A DNA stretch of 9,561 nucleotides from JBHHWH01 sp046756405 (GTDB taxonomy: Bacteria > Actinomycetota > Acidimicrobiia > Spongiisociales > ZC4RG35). The notes beneath the pieces were generated by a model. It was not told the DNA's origin and made no database searches. It was given only the letters and a program-made list of their open reading frames with translations. This document shows positions 1 through 6,773 of the stretch, piece after piece. The DNA is taken from positions 1 through 9,561 of the forward strand of contig JBHHWH010000086.1 of NCBI GenBank assembly GCA_046756405.1, given 5' to 3'. Within the stretch, counting starts at the first letter, position 1. Each line of letters starts with the position of its first letter. A program made the position numbers and the translations under genes.

Positions 1-76
1 ACCCGACCTTGCGACCCGCCGACCGAGCGGGCAGCTTCGTCGTCAACTCGAGTCGTTGAGGGGCTAGCCCTAGCTT

Positions 77-544
77 CTACCCGGCTCCCGCCGCCACCAG
101 GGACTCGACCAAGCCTTCCGCGGCGGCGCGGACGATCCTGATGGTCTCGTCGAAGAGATGGTCCGGCCCGCCGTAGGGGTCGGGCACTTCGTCGTCCTCG
201 GAGGCCGGGTCGTAGGTGCGGAAAAGCCGCACCTTGGCCCGGGCCTCCAGGTTGGGTGCCAGGGTGAGCAGGTCCCGGAGGTTGGCCCGGTCCATGGCCA
301 GGATCATGTCGAAGCGGTTGAAGTCGGTGGCGATCACCCTTCTTGCCCGCCCCGCGATGTGGAGCCCGGCTCGTTCTCCCGCCGCCACCGCCTGAGGGTT
401 GGGGGGCTGGCCCACATTCCACGGTCCGGTACCAGCCGAATCGACTTCCACCTCCAGGCCCCTCGCCTCGGCAGCTTCGCGGATGGCCGCTTCCGCTGCC
501 GGAGAGCGGCAGATGTTGCCGTGGCAGACCACCAGGATCCTCAC
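77..544 (-). CDS. Low-molecular-weight protein tyrosine phosphatase
   Basis: This 155-residue protein should hydrolyse phosphotyrosine in the cytoplasm. Near its N-terminus it carries the P-loop signature C-x5-R: VCHGNICRSP, with nucleophile Cys7 and phosphate-binding Arg13. The general-acid Asp122 sits in the family's DPY motif (VPDPYGG). The conserved DSAGTG segment is at residues 35-40. Length and motif order are typical of the family, and no catalytic residue is missing. The start is a GTG whose bases overlap the stop of the upstream methyltransferase (GTGA, 541-544). A purine-rich GGGGAGGGTGGGGG stretch just upstream on the minus strand supplies the ribosome site, so the two genes are probably translationally coupled. 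The physiological substrate cannot be told. Related proteins act in polysaccharide export, arsenate reduction or signalling; no kinase or ars gene is nearby to choose between these. Confidence 0.95.
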   Translation of the reverse strand: MRILVVCHGNICRSPAAEAAIREAAEARGLEVEVDSAGTGPWNVGQPPNPQAVAAGERAGLHIAGRARRVIATDFNRFDMILAMDRANLRDLLTLAPNLEARAKVRLFRTYDPASEDDEVPDPYGGPDHLFDETIRIVRAAAEGLVESLVAAGAG

Positions 545-1470
545 CCCCCACCCTCCCCGGCGGCGGCGACACGTTCTTGGGCCAGCTCCAGATAGGAGGG
601 CTCGGTGTCGAAGCCCACATAGTGACGGCCTGTCTCGATCGCGGCCACGGCGGTCGAGCCCGAGCCGACGAACGGGTCGAGGACCAGGTCGTCGCGGTAG
701 GTGTACAGCTCGATGAGACGCCGGGGCAGGGCCACCGGGAAGGGCGCCGGGTGGCCCACCCGGGTGGCGCTCTCGGCGGGTATCTCCCAGACGTCGATGG
801 TGGCCTCCAGGAACTCCTCGGTTTCGATGGTGGGCTCATGGGGCAGCCCACGCTTCTCCCGTTCGGCCTTTTTGATGGCCCGGTCGAATCGCCCCTTGGA
901 GGCGATGATCACCCGCTCGGTGACGTCCCGCAGCACCGGGTTCTGCGGCGACCGGTACGAACCCCAGGCGCAGCTCCCTCCCGCCCCTTTGGCCTTCTGC
1001 CAGATCACCTCGCCCCGCAGCAGCATCCCCAGGTCGTCCTGGAGGATGGAGATCACGTCGGCGGAGAGGGAGCGGTAGGGCTTTCGTCCCAGGTTGGCCA
1101 CGTTGATCGCCATCCGTCCCCCCGGCTCCAGCTTGGCCAGACACACGGCGAAGACGTCCCGCAGCATCTCCAGGTACTCCACGTAGCTGGAGGGGATGTG
1201 TCCGGCGGCCATGTCCGTCTCGTACTCCTTGCCGGCGAAGTAAGGGGGTGAGGTCACCACCAGGGCCACCGACCGGTCGGCCACCTGCTGGTCGGTCATC
1301 TCCCGAGCGTCGCCGCGGAAGAGGTGATCCACCACCACCGGCGACTCCACCCGCTCGTCCTTGGAGATCACCGGTGGGGCGAAACGCTCATAGAAGGAGC
1401 TGGAGTCGTGGGACTCCCGCTTCCCGGAGCCGAATTCGGATGTGGCCGTCGCCAGCCGCCGCCTGGACAT
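541..1470 (-). CDS. Orphan site-specific DNA methyltransferase, beta class (N4-cytosine or N6-adenine)
   Basis: This 309-residue enzyme should transfer a methyl group from S-adenosylmethionine to an exocyclic amino group in DNA. The catalytic motif IV is TSPPY at residues 73-77. It precedes the SAM-binding motif I, DPFVGSGST at 265-273, and that order defines the beta class. HPAPFPVALPRRLI around 240-253 fits motif X, and DVWEIP near 226-231 fits motif VIII. An S-P-P-Y rather than D-P-P-Y tetrapeptide is commoner in N4-cytosine enzymes, but this is not proof. The first ~45 residues are polar and less conserved in appearance, so the start could lie slightly downstream, though no good internal ATG precedes motif IV. 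No restriction endonuclease or specificity subunit is adjacent, so it appears to be a solitary methyltransferase. It overlaps the phosphatase gene by 4 bp and is divergent from the GNAT gene. Confidence 0.92.
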   Translation of the reverse strand: MSRRRLATATSEFGSGKRESHDSSSFYERFAPPVISKDERVESPVVVDHLFRGDAREMTDQQVADRSVALVVTSPPYFAGKEYETDMAAGHIPSSYVEYLEMLRDVFAVCLAKLEPGGRMAINVANLGRKPYRSLSADVISILQDDLGMLLRGEVIWQKAKGAGGSCAWGSYRSPQNPVLRDVTERVIIASKGRFDRAIKKAEREKRGLPHEPTIETEEFLEATIDVWEIPAESATRVGHPAPFPVALPRRLIELYTYRDDLVLDPFVGSGSTAVAAIETGRHYVGFDTEPSYLELAQERVAAAGEGGG

Positions 1471-1539
1471 GGCTCATGAAGTTACCTGGAGGGTCGCCGG
1501 GCGACGCGTCTTGTCGATCCGGCAACAATGGAGACCGAC

Positions 1540-2115
1540 ATGCCCGCTTCCTTCCCCGACGACCGGCCCCGGATAACCGTCAACCTGCGCGACGGGTCGA
1601 CGGCGTTACTGAGCCCCTTGATGGCCGGGGACCGGGACCTCCTCCTCGAAGGCCTCGCCGGGCTCTCCCCGGAGAGTCGCTACGCCCGCTTCGGTGAAGG
1701 CCGGGGAGGGTTCACCGCAGCGGAACTCGACTACCTGGCCGACGTGGACCAGAGAAACCATGTCGCCTGGGGTGCGCTGGTGGACGACCACGTGGCCGGG
1801 GTGGGCCGTTACATCGTCGACCCGGATGAAGGCTGCGCCGAGATCGCCATCACCGTCATCGACCGTTTCCAGGGTCGAGGGCTGGCTCGGGTGCTCTTCG
1901 AGGTTCTGGCCGCGGTGGCCAAAGGCGATGAGGTGGACGAGTTCTGTTTCTCCGTCCGGCCCGACAACGAGCCGGTGCTACGCATCCTCCAGGGCATCGA
2001 CACCACCCTCGACCCCGAAAAGGAGCTGGTGGTGGGGCGGGTACCCCTGGGGGACGTCCCGGCAGCCAGCAACGACGAAGCCGTTCGGGAGGTCATGGCC
2101 CGGGTGCGGGGCTGA
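1540..2115 (+). CDS. GNAT-family N-acetyltransferase
   Basis: A predicted acetyl-CoA-dependent N-acetyltransferase of 191 residues. The acetyl-CoA pyrophosphate-binding motif A is recognisable as VIDRFQGRGLA, with the Q-x-x-G-x-G/A pattern after a beta strand (EIAITV). LSPESRYARF near the N-terminus is typical of a GNAT subgroup that includes protein-lysine acetyltransferase domains. No cyclic-nucleotide-binding or acyl-CoA-synthetase domain is fused to it, so the acceptor is unknown. Two in-frame ATGs lie 12 bp apart. I chose 1540 because GGAGA (1530-1534) sits 5 bases upstream; the ATG at 1528 has no visible ribosome site and would add four residues. The gene ends 3 bp from the stop of the convergent msrB, leaving no room for a separate terminator. 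The 57-70 bp gap to the divergent methyltransferase must hold both promoters, but I cannot identify either. Confidence 0.88.
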   Translation: MPASFPDDRPRITVNLRDGSTALLSPLMAGDRDLLLEGLAGLSPESRYARFGEGRGGFTAAELDYLADVDQRNHVAWGALVDDHVAGVGRYIVDPDEGCAEIAITVIDRFQGRGLARVLFEVLAAVAKGDEVDEFCFSVRPDNEPVLRILQGIDTTLDPEKELVVGRVPLGDVPAASNDEAVREVMARVRG

Positions 2116-2118
2116 CCT

Positions 2119-2511
2119 CTACTCGGTGTCCAGCTTCAACGACAGGGAATTGACGCAGTAGCGCAGGCCCGTGGGGGCCGGACCGTCGGGGAAGACATGG
2201 CCCAGGTGGCCGCCGCAGGTGGCGCACTTGATCTCGGTGCGCACCATCCCGAAGGAACGGTCCTCCACTTCGATGATCTTCTCGGGGTCCAAGGCGGCGT
2301 AGAAGCTGGGCCAGCCCGATCCAGACTCGAACTTGGTGTCGGAGGAGAACAGCTCGGTGTTGCATCCGGCGCATCGGTAGACACCTTTGGTCTTGGCGTC
2401 CCAGTAGGCGCCGGTGAAGGCCCGCTCGGTGCCTCCCTGGCGTAGCACCTGGTACCGCTCGGGACCCAGCTTGGCCCTCCATTCGGCTTCGGTCTGGGGG
2501 ATCTCGCTCAT
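2119..2511 (-). CDS. msrB: Peptide-methionine (R)-S-oxide reductase MsrB
   Basis: This 130-residue cytosolic enzyme reduces the R epimer of methionine sulfoxide in oxidised proteins. Two zinc-binding CxxC pairs are visible, Cys47/Cys50 (CAGC) and Cys96/Cys99 (CATC). The catalytic cysteine is Cys119 in RYCVNS, and the substrate-site blocks SGSGWPSF, GGHLGHVFPDGP and TGLRYCVNS are intact. The position that often holds the resolving cysteine (SGCGWPSF in many homologues) is Ser65 here. The enzyme therefore probably relies on another reductant route, as several MsrB forms do. Full family length. The ATG overlaps the NUDIX stop (ATGA, 2508-2511), indicating one operon with translational coupling. 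No msrA lies in the window. Confidence 0.97.
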   Translation of the reverse strand: MSEIPQTEAEWRAKLGPERYQVLRQGGTERAFTGAYWDAKTKGVYRCAGCNTELFSSDTKFESGSGWPSFYAALDPEKIIEVEDRSFGMVRTEIKCATCGGHLGHVFPDGPAPTGLRYCVNSLSLKLDTE

Positions 2512-2969
2512 GTCTGTCGTCTATTCAAGCCCAGGTTGGCCTCTAGGCGGTCGATGAATACTGCCTGAGCCGGATTCAGCTTCCGCCGCGCCTCCTCCGG
2601 CGTGAACCAGGCGACCCGGTCGATCTCCGGGTAGCGGCGTCCCTGCATCACGAAGGTGCCCGGTTCGAGAGTCTCGGGATCAAAGTCCGCCTCCGTAGCC
2701 CAGGCCACCACCACCTTGCCCGACTTCAGCGTCCTCTCCTCAAGGGGGATCCACTTTCCTTTCGGTGCCGGCCAGCCGGTTTCCTCTTCGAACTCCCGGG
2801 CGGCGGCTGCCTCGTCGGCCTCTCCCCTGTCGACCAGGCCTTTGATCACCGACCAGGCCCCGTCGTCGCGGTGGGCGAAGAAGGGCCCGCCGGGATGGGC
2901 GATCAGCACCTCGATGCCAGGACGGAAACGGTAGGGGAGAAGACCCGCGGATCTCATGGGCTGCGACAT
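2508..2969 (-). CDS. NUDIX hydrolase (COG4119-like)
   Basis: A 153-residue protein with a complete Nudix box (G-x5-E-x7-REUxEExGU) at residues 44-66. It includes GLVDRGE and REFEEETGW, whose glutamates bind the Mg2+ that drives pyrophosphate hydrolysis of nucleoside diphosphate derivatives. The opening (SAGLLPYRF, then HPGGPFFAHRDDGAWSV) and the end (WFTPEEARRKLNPAQAVFIDRL) match what I remember of the predicted NTP pyrophosphohydrolase family COG4119. In that family the box is usually preceded by WSIPKGE; here it reads WSVIKGL, a local variation. The substrate is unknown. The gene is coupled to msrB by a 4-bp overlap and starts 12 bp from the divergent CHAD gene. The pairing with msrB would suit clearance of damaged nucleotides alongside damaged protein, which is inference. 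Confidence 0.93.
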   Translation of the reverse strand: MSQPMRSAGLLPYRFRPGIEVLIAHPGGPFFAHRDDGAWSVIKGLVDRGEADEAAAAREFEEETGWPAPKGKWIPLEERTLKSGKVVVAWATEADFDPETLEPGTFVMQGRRYPEIDRVAWFTPEEARRKLNPAQAVFIDRLEANLGLNRRQT

Positions 2970-2975
2970 TACGCT
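2970..2975 (+). promoter_or_regulatory. Possible -10 element for leaderless CHAD transcript
   Basis: TACGCT fits the actinobacterial TANNNT -10 pattern and ends 6 bases before the GTG at 2982, the distance expected if transcription begins at the start codon. No convincing -35 was found, and the six-base pattern is weak evidence alone. Confidence 0.3.
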
Positions 2976-2981
2976 GGCCCG

Positions 2982-4001
2982 GTGACCGCTTTGGCCACCA
3001 TCGAGCCGGCCGGCCAGGGTCTGGCTTCCTTCGACACCAGCCTCCAGCTAGGTGAGTCCGAACCACTGCCCGAAGGGCTGAAACGGGTCACCATGGAACA
3101 GCTTGAAGTGGCCGCCGAAGGCTTCTTCGAAGGCGAGGAGTACTTCGCCACCGCGGTCCACGAGTCCCGTAAGGCCATCAAACGCATCCGGGCATTGCTG
3201 CGATTGGTGAAGAGCGAGATCCCCACCAAGATCTACGGCTTCGAAGATCGGATGCTGCGGGACACCGCCCGCTCCCTCCAGGAGGTGCGGGCTGCCACCG
3301 CCCTGGCCGAGGCGGCGAAGCTGGTTGTCGACCTCTACGGAGACCTGTTGGCCCACGGCGTCTTCGACGAGCTGGTAGCCCGTCTGGAACGGCGCCGCCA
3401 GGTGATCGAGCTGAAGACCCTCGAAGACCCCCACCTGGTGCCCCGGGTGGTGCGCAACCTGGAGAAGGCCTACCACCGTTACTCGTCGTGGCCCACCGAC
3501 CCCGAGGCCAGGGCGGTGTACGGGATGGGGATCCGCGACTCCTATGAGGCGATCAGGCCAGGATTGGGGGAGACCTACCACCGGGGTCGCAAAGGCATGG
3601 TCTCCGCCTACGGGTCCCGCCGACCAGGCGAGTTCCACGGCTGGCGGAAGCGGGTCAAGGACTTCCGCCATCAGATGGAGTTCCTCGCACCCCTGTGGCC
3701 CGAGGTGATCGCCGGGATGGCAGTGACCCTCCACCGGCTGGGAGAGCTGCTCGGCGAGGACCACGACCTGGCGGAGCTGGCAGTGCTCGTTGCCACTCGC
3801 ACCGACCTCTGCCCCAACCCCCGGGAGCGGTCTCTTCTCGTCGCCCTGGTCCGCCAGCGGCGATGGGAGCTAGAGACCGCCGCTGAAGTGCTGGGGCGCC
3901 GCATCTACGCCGAGAAGTCGGCCGCCCTCACCTCCCGCTTCTCCGAATACTGGGACTCCCGCCGTCTCGCCATCGAAGCCACCTCCGTCGTCGTCTACTA
4001 A
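2982..4001 (+). CDS. CHAD-domain protein (putative polyphosphate binding)
   Basis: A 339-residue, arginine-rich, largely alpha-helical protein. Two copies of the conserved-histidine helix pattern mark a CHAD domain. The first is VHESRKAIKRIRALLRLV, with His60, Arg63, Lys64, Lys67, Arg68 and Arg70. The second is FHGWRKRVKDFRHQMEFL, with His219, Arg222, Lys223, Lys226 and Arg229, followed by HRLGELLGEDHDLAEL (His251, Asp260, His261). CHAD domains bind polyphosphate through such basic surfaces and occur on polyphosphate granules; no CYTH domain is fused here. An upstream in-frame ATG at 2871 would run 99 bp into the divergent NUDIX gene, so I chose GTG 2982, the first start that clears it. ATG 3093 is a fallback that still keeps the domain. 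There is no Shine-Dalgarno sequence at 2982. TACGCT (2970-2975) would be a -10 placed for a leaderless transcript. Confidence 0.88.
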   Translation: MTALATIEPAGQGLASFDTSLQLGESEPLPEGLKRVTMEQLEVAAEGFFEGEEYFATAVHESRKAIKRIRALLRLVKSEIPTKIYGFEDRMLRDTARSLQEVRAATALAEAAKLVVDLYGDLLAHGVFDELVARLERRRQVIELKTLEDPHLVPRVVRNLEKAYHRYSSWPTDPEARAVYGMGIRDSYEAIRPGLGETYHRGRKGMVSAYGSRRPGEFHGWRKRVKDFRHQMEFLAPLWPEVIAGMAVTLHRLGELLGEDHDLAELAVLVATRTDLCPNPRERSLLVALVRQRRWELETAAEVLGRRIYAEKSAALTSRFSEYWDSRRLAIEATSVVVY

Positions 4002-4106
4002 CCCGCGTTCCTAATGCTGAGGCGACCAGATGGACGGGGCCGCTGGGAGTCATGGAATGGCAGACTGCGAATCTCGGTTTACCCGATGGCAGTTGTCTCC
4101 CTTAGT

Positions 4107-4110
4107 GAGG
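4107..4110 (+). promoter_or_regulatory. Ribosome binding site deciding the DUF427 start
   Basis: GAGG lies 6 bases before ATG 4117. The reading frame is open further upstream, with an ATG at 4030, but that start has no such site and its extra residues do not resemble the domain. I therefore place the start at 4117. Confidence 0.6.
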
Positions 4111-4116
4111 TTTGTG

Positions 4117-4860
4117 ATGTCAGACCGAGGACGAGTACGTACGGAGCCGTCCGCCAAGCGGGTCCGGGTGATGTTGGGCGGTGAGATCGTCGCCGACACC
4201 ACCTCGCCCCTCCTGGTGTGGGAGGTTCCCTACTACCCCACCTACTACTTTCCCGAAGCCGATGTGAAGACCGACCTCCTCGTGGCCACCGGGGAGACCC
4301 GCCGCAGTCCAAGCCGCGGCGAGGCCACCCAGTATGTCGTGAAGGCCGGCAACTCCGAAGGGGTCGCCTATGCCTACCACGAGCCCAAGATCCCCGAACT
4401 GGCGGGCCACTACGCCTTTCCGTGGAAGACCATGGACCACTGGTTCGAAGAGGAGGAGGAGGTTTTCGTCCACGCCCGCGACCCCTACACCCGGATCGAC
4501 ATCCTCCCCTCCAGCCGTCGGGTGCGGGTGGAGATCGACGGGGTGACCGTGGCCGACTCCACCAACGGTGCTTTCCTTTTCGAAACTGGACTTCCCGTCC
4601 GCTACTACCTACCCAAGACCGATGTCCGGATGGACCTGCTCACCCCTACCGACACCCGGACCGCCTGCCCCTACAAGGGCGAGGCCCGCTACTGGTCGGT
4701 GACCGTGAACGGGAAGACCTACGAAGACATCGTCTGGGGCTACGACTCGCCTCTTCCGGAATCCTTCGGGATCGGCGGCATGGTCGCCTTCTACAACGAG
4801 AAGGTGGACATCTACTTAGACGAGGCCCTTCAGGAGCGCCCGAAGACCAAGTTCGCCTGA
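4117..4860 (+). CDS. Tandem DUF427 domain protein
   Basis: A 247-residue soluble protein of unknown function made of two DUF427-type domains. Domain one (about residues 8-110) and domain two (about 117-240) are an internal repeat: RVRVMLGGEIVADTTS and YYFPEADVKTDLL in the first correspond to RVRVEIDGVTVADSTN and YYLPKTDVRMDLL in the second. Each ends with the family's cluster of small, aromatic and acidic residues, for example CPYKGEARYWSV, then MVAFYNEKVDIYLD in domain two. DUF427 proteins form small beta-rich folds; I know of no firm biochemical role. A run of five glutamates near residues 111-115 marks the linker. There is no signal peptide. It follows the CHAD gene by 115 bp in the same direction and could be cotranscribed with it or have its own promoter, which I cannot see. 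Confidence 0.9.
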   Translation: MSDRGRVRTEPSAKRVRVMLGGEIVADTTSPLLVWEVPYYPTYYFPEADVKTDLLVATGETRRSPSRGEATQYVVKAGNSEGVAYAYHEPKIPELAGHYAFPWKTMDHWFEEEEEVFVHARDPYTRIDILPSSRRVRVEIDGVTVADSTNGAFLFETGLPVRYYLPKTDVRMDLLTPTDTRTACPYKGEARYWSVTVNGKTYEDIVWGYDSPLPESFGIGGMVAFYNEKVDIYLDEALQERPKTKFA

Positions 4861-4985
4861 GGGTGGTCCGTCTTGTCCGGCCCACATAATGGCTAGGCGG
4901 CTCCGGATCACTCAATCGGGCGGTCAAGAGCCGAACTTCTGTACAACCTCTTGACATTGTTCAGCCGGGGGGGTCTGGTGAACGT
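4861..4985 (+). promoter_or_regulatory. Intergenic region with possible -35 box upstream of the exported-protein genes
   Basis: This 125-bp gap separates the DUF427 gene from the exported-protein pair. TTGACA at 4951-4956 is a perfect -35 match, but no good -10 follows at 16-18 bp (TCTGGT is the best). A G-run at about 4967-4973 precedes ATG 4986 and may serve as the ribosome site. No clear rho-independent terminator for the DUF427 gene was seen. Confidence 0.3.
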
Positions 4986-5452
4986 ATGAGCATGCGGGGG
5001 GTCTGCGTCTCATTGGTGGGTATCCTCTTCCTTGCGGGATATGTCGCGACAGCTCAAGCCTTCGACGACTTTTCGATCGGGTGCGGTGACGATTCCAGCG
5101 TCAGCATCGGATTCAGCAACGATGCCAGGTGGGATCAGTCGATTACGGCTGGACCGGATCAGGGGAAAACCCTGGAGACAGCCGTAAAGGATGGTCGGAA
5201 CATGTGGGTGGGCGGGGAGATTGAACGGTGGCAGGGGGAGCCAGCTCTGGGCGGTGGTTCGCCGACAATCCCACCGACTCTTGGGGCTACTGCACCACGG
5301 CCGTCGGTGAGGTGGCGTCCAGCGATAGTGGAGGGCGGAAGCCCGAAGGAGTGGACATGCGTATCGTCGTCTACAACCGGATGCAGATTCCAGGCCTCGG
5401 CTATGTCAATGTGGATGTAGACCGAGTCAGGATTCTGGTGAAGCCGAGCTGA
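4986..5452 (+). pseudogene. Small secreted protein of unknown function, frameshifted
   Basis: I do not recognise this protein. Translation from ATG 4986 gives a clear Sec signal peptide: Arg4, then the hydrophobic stretch VCVSLVGILFLAGYVA, with a likely cut after TAQA near residue 24. The start of a mature domain follows (FDDFSIGCGDDSSVS). That frame then becomes a Pro/Ser/Thr-rich run typical of out-of-frame GC-rich DNA and stops at 5420. The frame one base back, open from 5225, instead continues protein-like (RWFADNPTDSWGYC, then RIVVYNRMQIPGLGYVNVD) and stops at 5450-5452, where TGATG overlaps the next start. A single lost base, most simply in the GGGGG run at 5234-5238, would explain this, and the restored product would be about 155 residues. 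A sequencing error, a real mutation or programmed slippage are all possible. The GGGGG site is not a standard tandem slippery heptamer. Confidence 0.65.
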
Positions 5453-6621
5453 TGGCCCGTAGGCGACGCTTCGGGTGGATGGTGGTCAGTGGCCTGCTGG
5501 CGGTAGGCGTTCTTGTGACGACCGTCGTCTCCGGTTCGGTCGATAGCGGACCCCGCTCAAGCCAACCGCCAGGTGTTGTCTTCGTGGGCCGGAACTTAGT
5601 GGCCACCGTGGAAGTCTTAGCAAAGACGGCGGAAGTCGATTACGCGGGGGGTACCAGGGCTTCTGTTCTTGAGGTGGAGGTGAAGGAGGTTCATTGGGTG
5701 GGCCATCCCGAACCCTCCTTGGTCGAGACCCCGGAGGTGATCCCCGGAGACAGATTCGAGGTTCTAGCACCGCCCGGCTACAACTACCGCGTCGGAGAGA
5801 ACTACGCGGCCTCTTTCAGCTATCACGGCTCTTACTCAGCGATCTCTTGGTGGCTTGCAGAAGGGATTGCTGCCGATGGCCGCGTCGTGACCAACGAAGA
5901 CGATCCGGAGGCAGTTCAGGCGCTGTTCTCGAAGATGGACGCGTCGGATGGTGACGTAGACCCTCCTGGCAAGTTCCTTGCTGAACTAGCGGCCGAGTGG
6001 GAGGTCAGGCTAAACGCGCGGGACCGAGGGATTCCTTTCGAGGCGAGACCTTTGGGGCCTTTGCTTCGGTTGATGTTTACCGAAGCAGGGATGATCCCGG
6101 AAGGAACCCTGGATAGTTCTGCCGGGCCTCCTGACTTCATCGATCTCCTACCCGAACAAAGGGTCTTCCCGAGCGACTTTTCAGATGCTCCGGAGATGCT
6201 CGCTCGAGCGGAGCAGGCTTTAGGGCTCACATGGGTGCCTCTAGAGGCGATGATTCTTCATGACGGGGCGATCGGCGATTCACCGTCTTTGGCGTTGTGG
6301 TTCCCCGGCGTCGGTCGCACCGCCGAGTTTTTCATCGACTCCGACACAGGAGTCACCATCATTAGCTCTCTGGCGCCGAAAGGCAAAGGGTTTGAGATCG
6401 TCGGTTTCCCGTCTGCCGCCGCTGACGAGAGCTTCCGGACATGGAACCGTACGATCGCCCGCGTCGTTGCGAGGGAGCGTCAGCCAGACGGACTTTATCT
6501 AGTGATAGACGTTCGGGGTGACACTCCTACGGTCAAGTCCCTGCTGGAAGATCAGTACTTCCAGTTAGTCCTTGACATGCAGGACGTTCTTGGTGGGGGC
6601 GTGACGGGCGGCGAGACCTAG
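5452..6621 (+). CDS. Hypothetical membrane-anchored or exported protein
   Basis: I do not recognise this 389-residue protein. It opens with MARRRR, then one hydrophobic segment at about residues 8-27 (GWMVVSGLLAVGVLVTTVV) and a Ser/Gly/Pro-rich linker. This suggests an uncleaved N-terminal anchor or a signal peptide with the rest outside the cytoplasm. No lipobox is present and I see no cysteine at all. The first ~110 residues after the anchor look beta-rich: TRASVLEVEVKEVHWVGH and VIPGDRFEVLAPPGYNYRVGENYAASF resemble small beta domains for complexed or secreted surface proteins, but I cannot name a family. The C-terminal part is mixed alpha/beta. Its ATG shares a base with the second-frame stop of the preceding secreted gene (TGATG), so the two should be expressed together. 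Composition is less GC-rich than the flanks and several TTA leucine codons occur, hinting at acquisition by transfer. Confidence 0.75.
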   Translation: MARRRRFGWMVVSGLLAVGVLVTTVVSGSVDSGPRSSQPPGVVFVGRNLVATVEVLAKTAEVDYAGGTRASVLEVEVKEVHWVGHPEPSLVETPEVIPGDRFEVLAPPGYNYRVGENYAASFSYHGSYSAISWWLAEGIAADGRVVTNEDDPEAVQALFSKMDASDGDVDPPGKFLAELAAEWEVRLNARDRGIPFEARPLGPLLRLMFTEAGMIPEGTLDSSAGPPDFIDLLPEQRVFPSDFSDAPEMLARAEQALGLTWVPLEAMILHDGAIGDSPSLALWFPGVGRTAEFFIDSDTGVTIISSLAPKGKGFEIVGFPSAAADESFRTWNRTIARVVARERQPDGLYLVIDVRGDTPTVKSLLEDQYFQLVLDMQDVLGGGVTGGET

Positions 6622-6627
6622 CCTGGA

Positions 6628-6693
6628 CGCCAGCTACGAAATCGCGAATCCGGCCTACCCCCGACGATCGGCCGGTAGTGGTAGTAGCTGGCG
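6628..6693. repeat. Nested inverted repeat, possible terminator or structured element
   Basis: CGCCAGCTAC (6628-6637) and GTAGCTGGCG (6684-6693) are perfect 10-bp complements. Nested inside them, CCGGCC (6650-6655) pairs with GGCCGG (6670-6675). The element begins 6 bp after the stop of the gene ending at 6621, the position expected for a terminator, but there is no T-tract after the outer arm. The rest of the 6622-6773 gap shows nothing else I can name. Confidence 0.5.
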
Positions 6694-6773
6694 AACTCGA
6701 TGACCGGCTTACCTGACGAGCCGGACACTGTCCGATACGGCGTAACCCACAGTCGCCCTTCCGACCATCCCCC

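Noticed and set aside
12..76. Terminator for the phosphatase gene from CCCGC/GCGGG (15-31) or the GCTAGCCCTAGC palindrome (63-74)
   Set aside because: The stems are short and no T-tract follows on the minus strand.
343..1251. Plus-strand 302-codon open frame opposite the phosphatase and methyltransferase
   Set aside because: Both minus-strand genes have complete catalytic motifs; the plus-strand translation is low-complexity and matches nothing.
3048..3764. Minus-strand open frame opposite the CHAD gene
   Set aside because: The plus strand has the paired CHAD histidine motifs; the antisense product has no family features.
4218..4889. Plus-strand alternative frame across the DUF427 gene
   Set aside because: Extremely Arg/Pro/Gly-rich, typical of a shifted frame, while the true frame shows an internal repeat of a known domain.
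5234..5240. Classical -1 slippery heptamer for programmed frameshifting
   Set aside because: Only the GGG codon at 5235-5237 can re-pair after a -1 slip; the following GAG does not fit X-XXY-YYZ, so a plain base loss is simpler.
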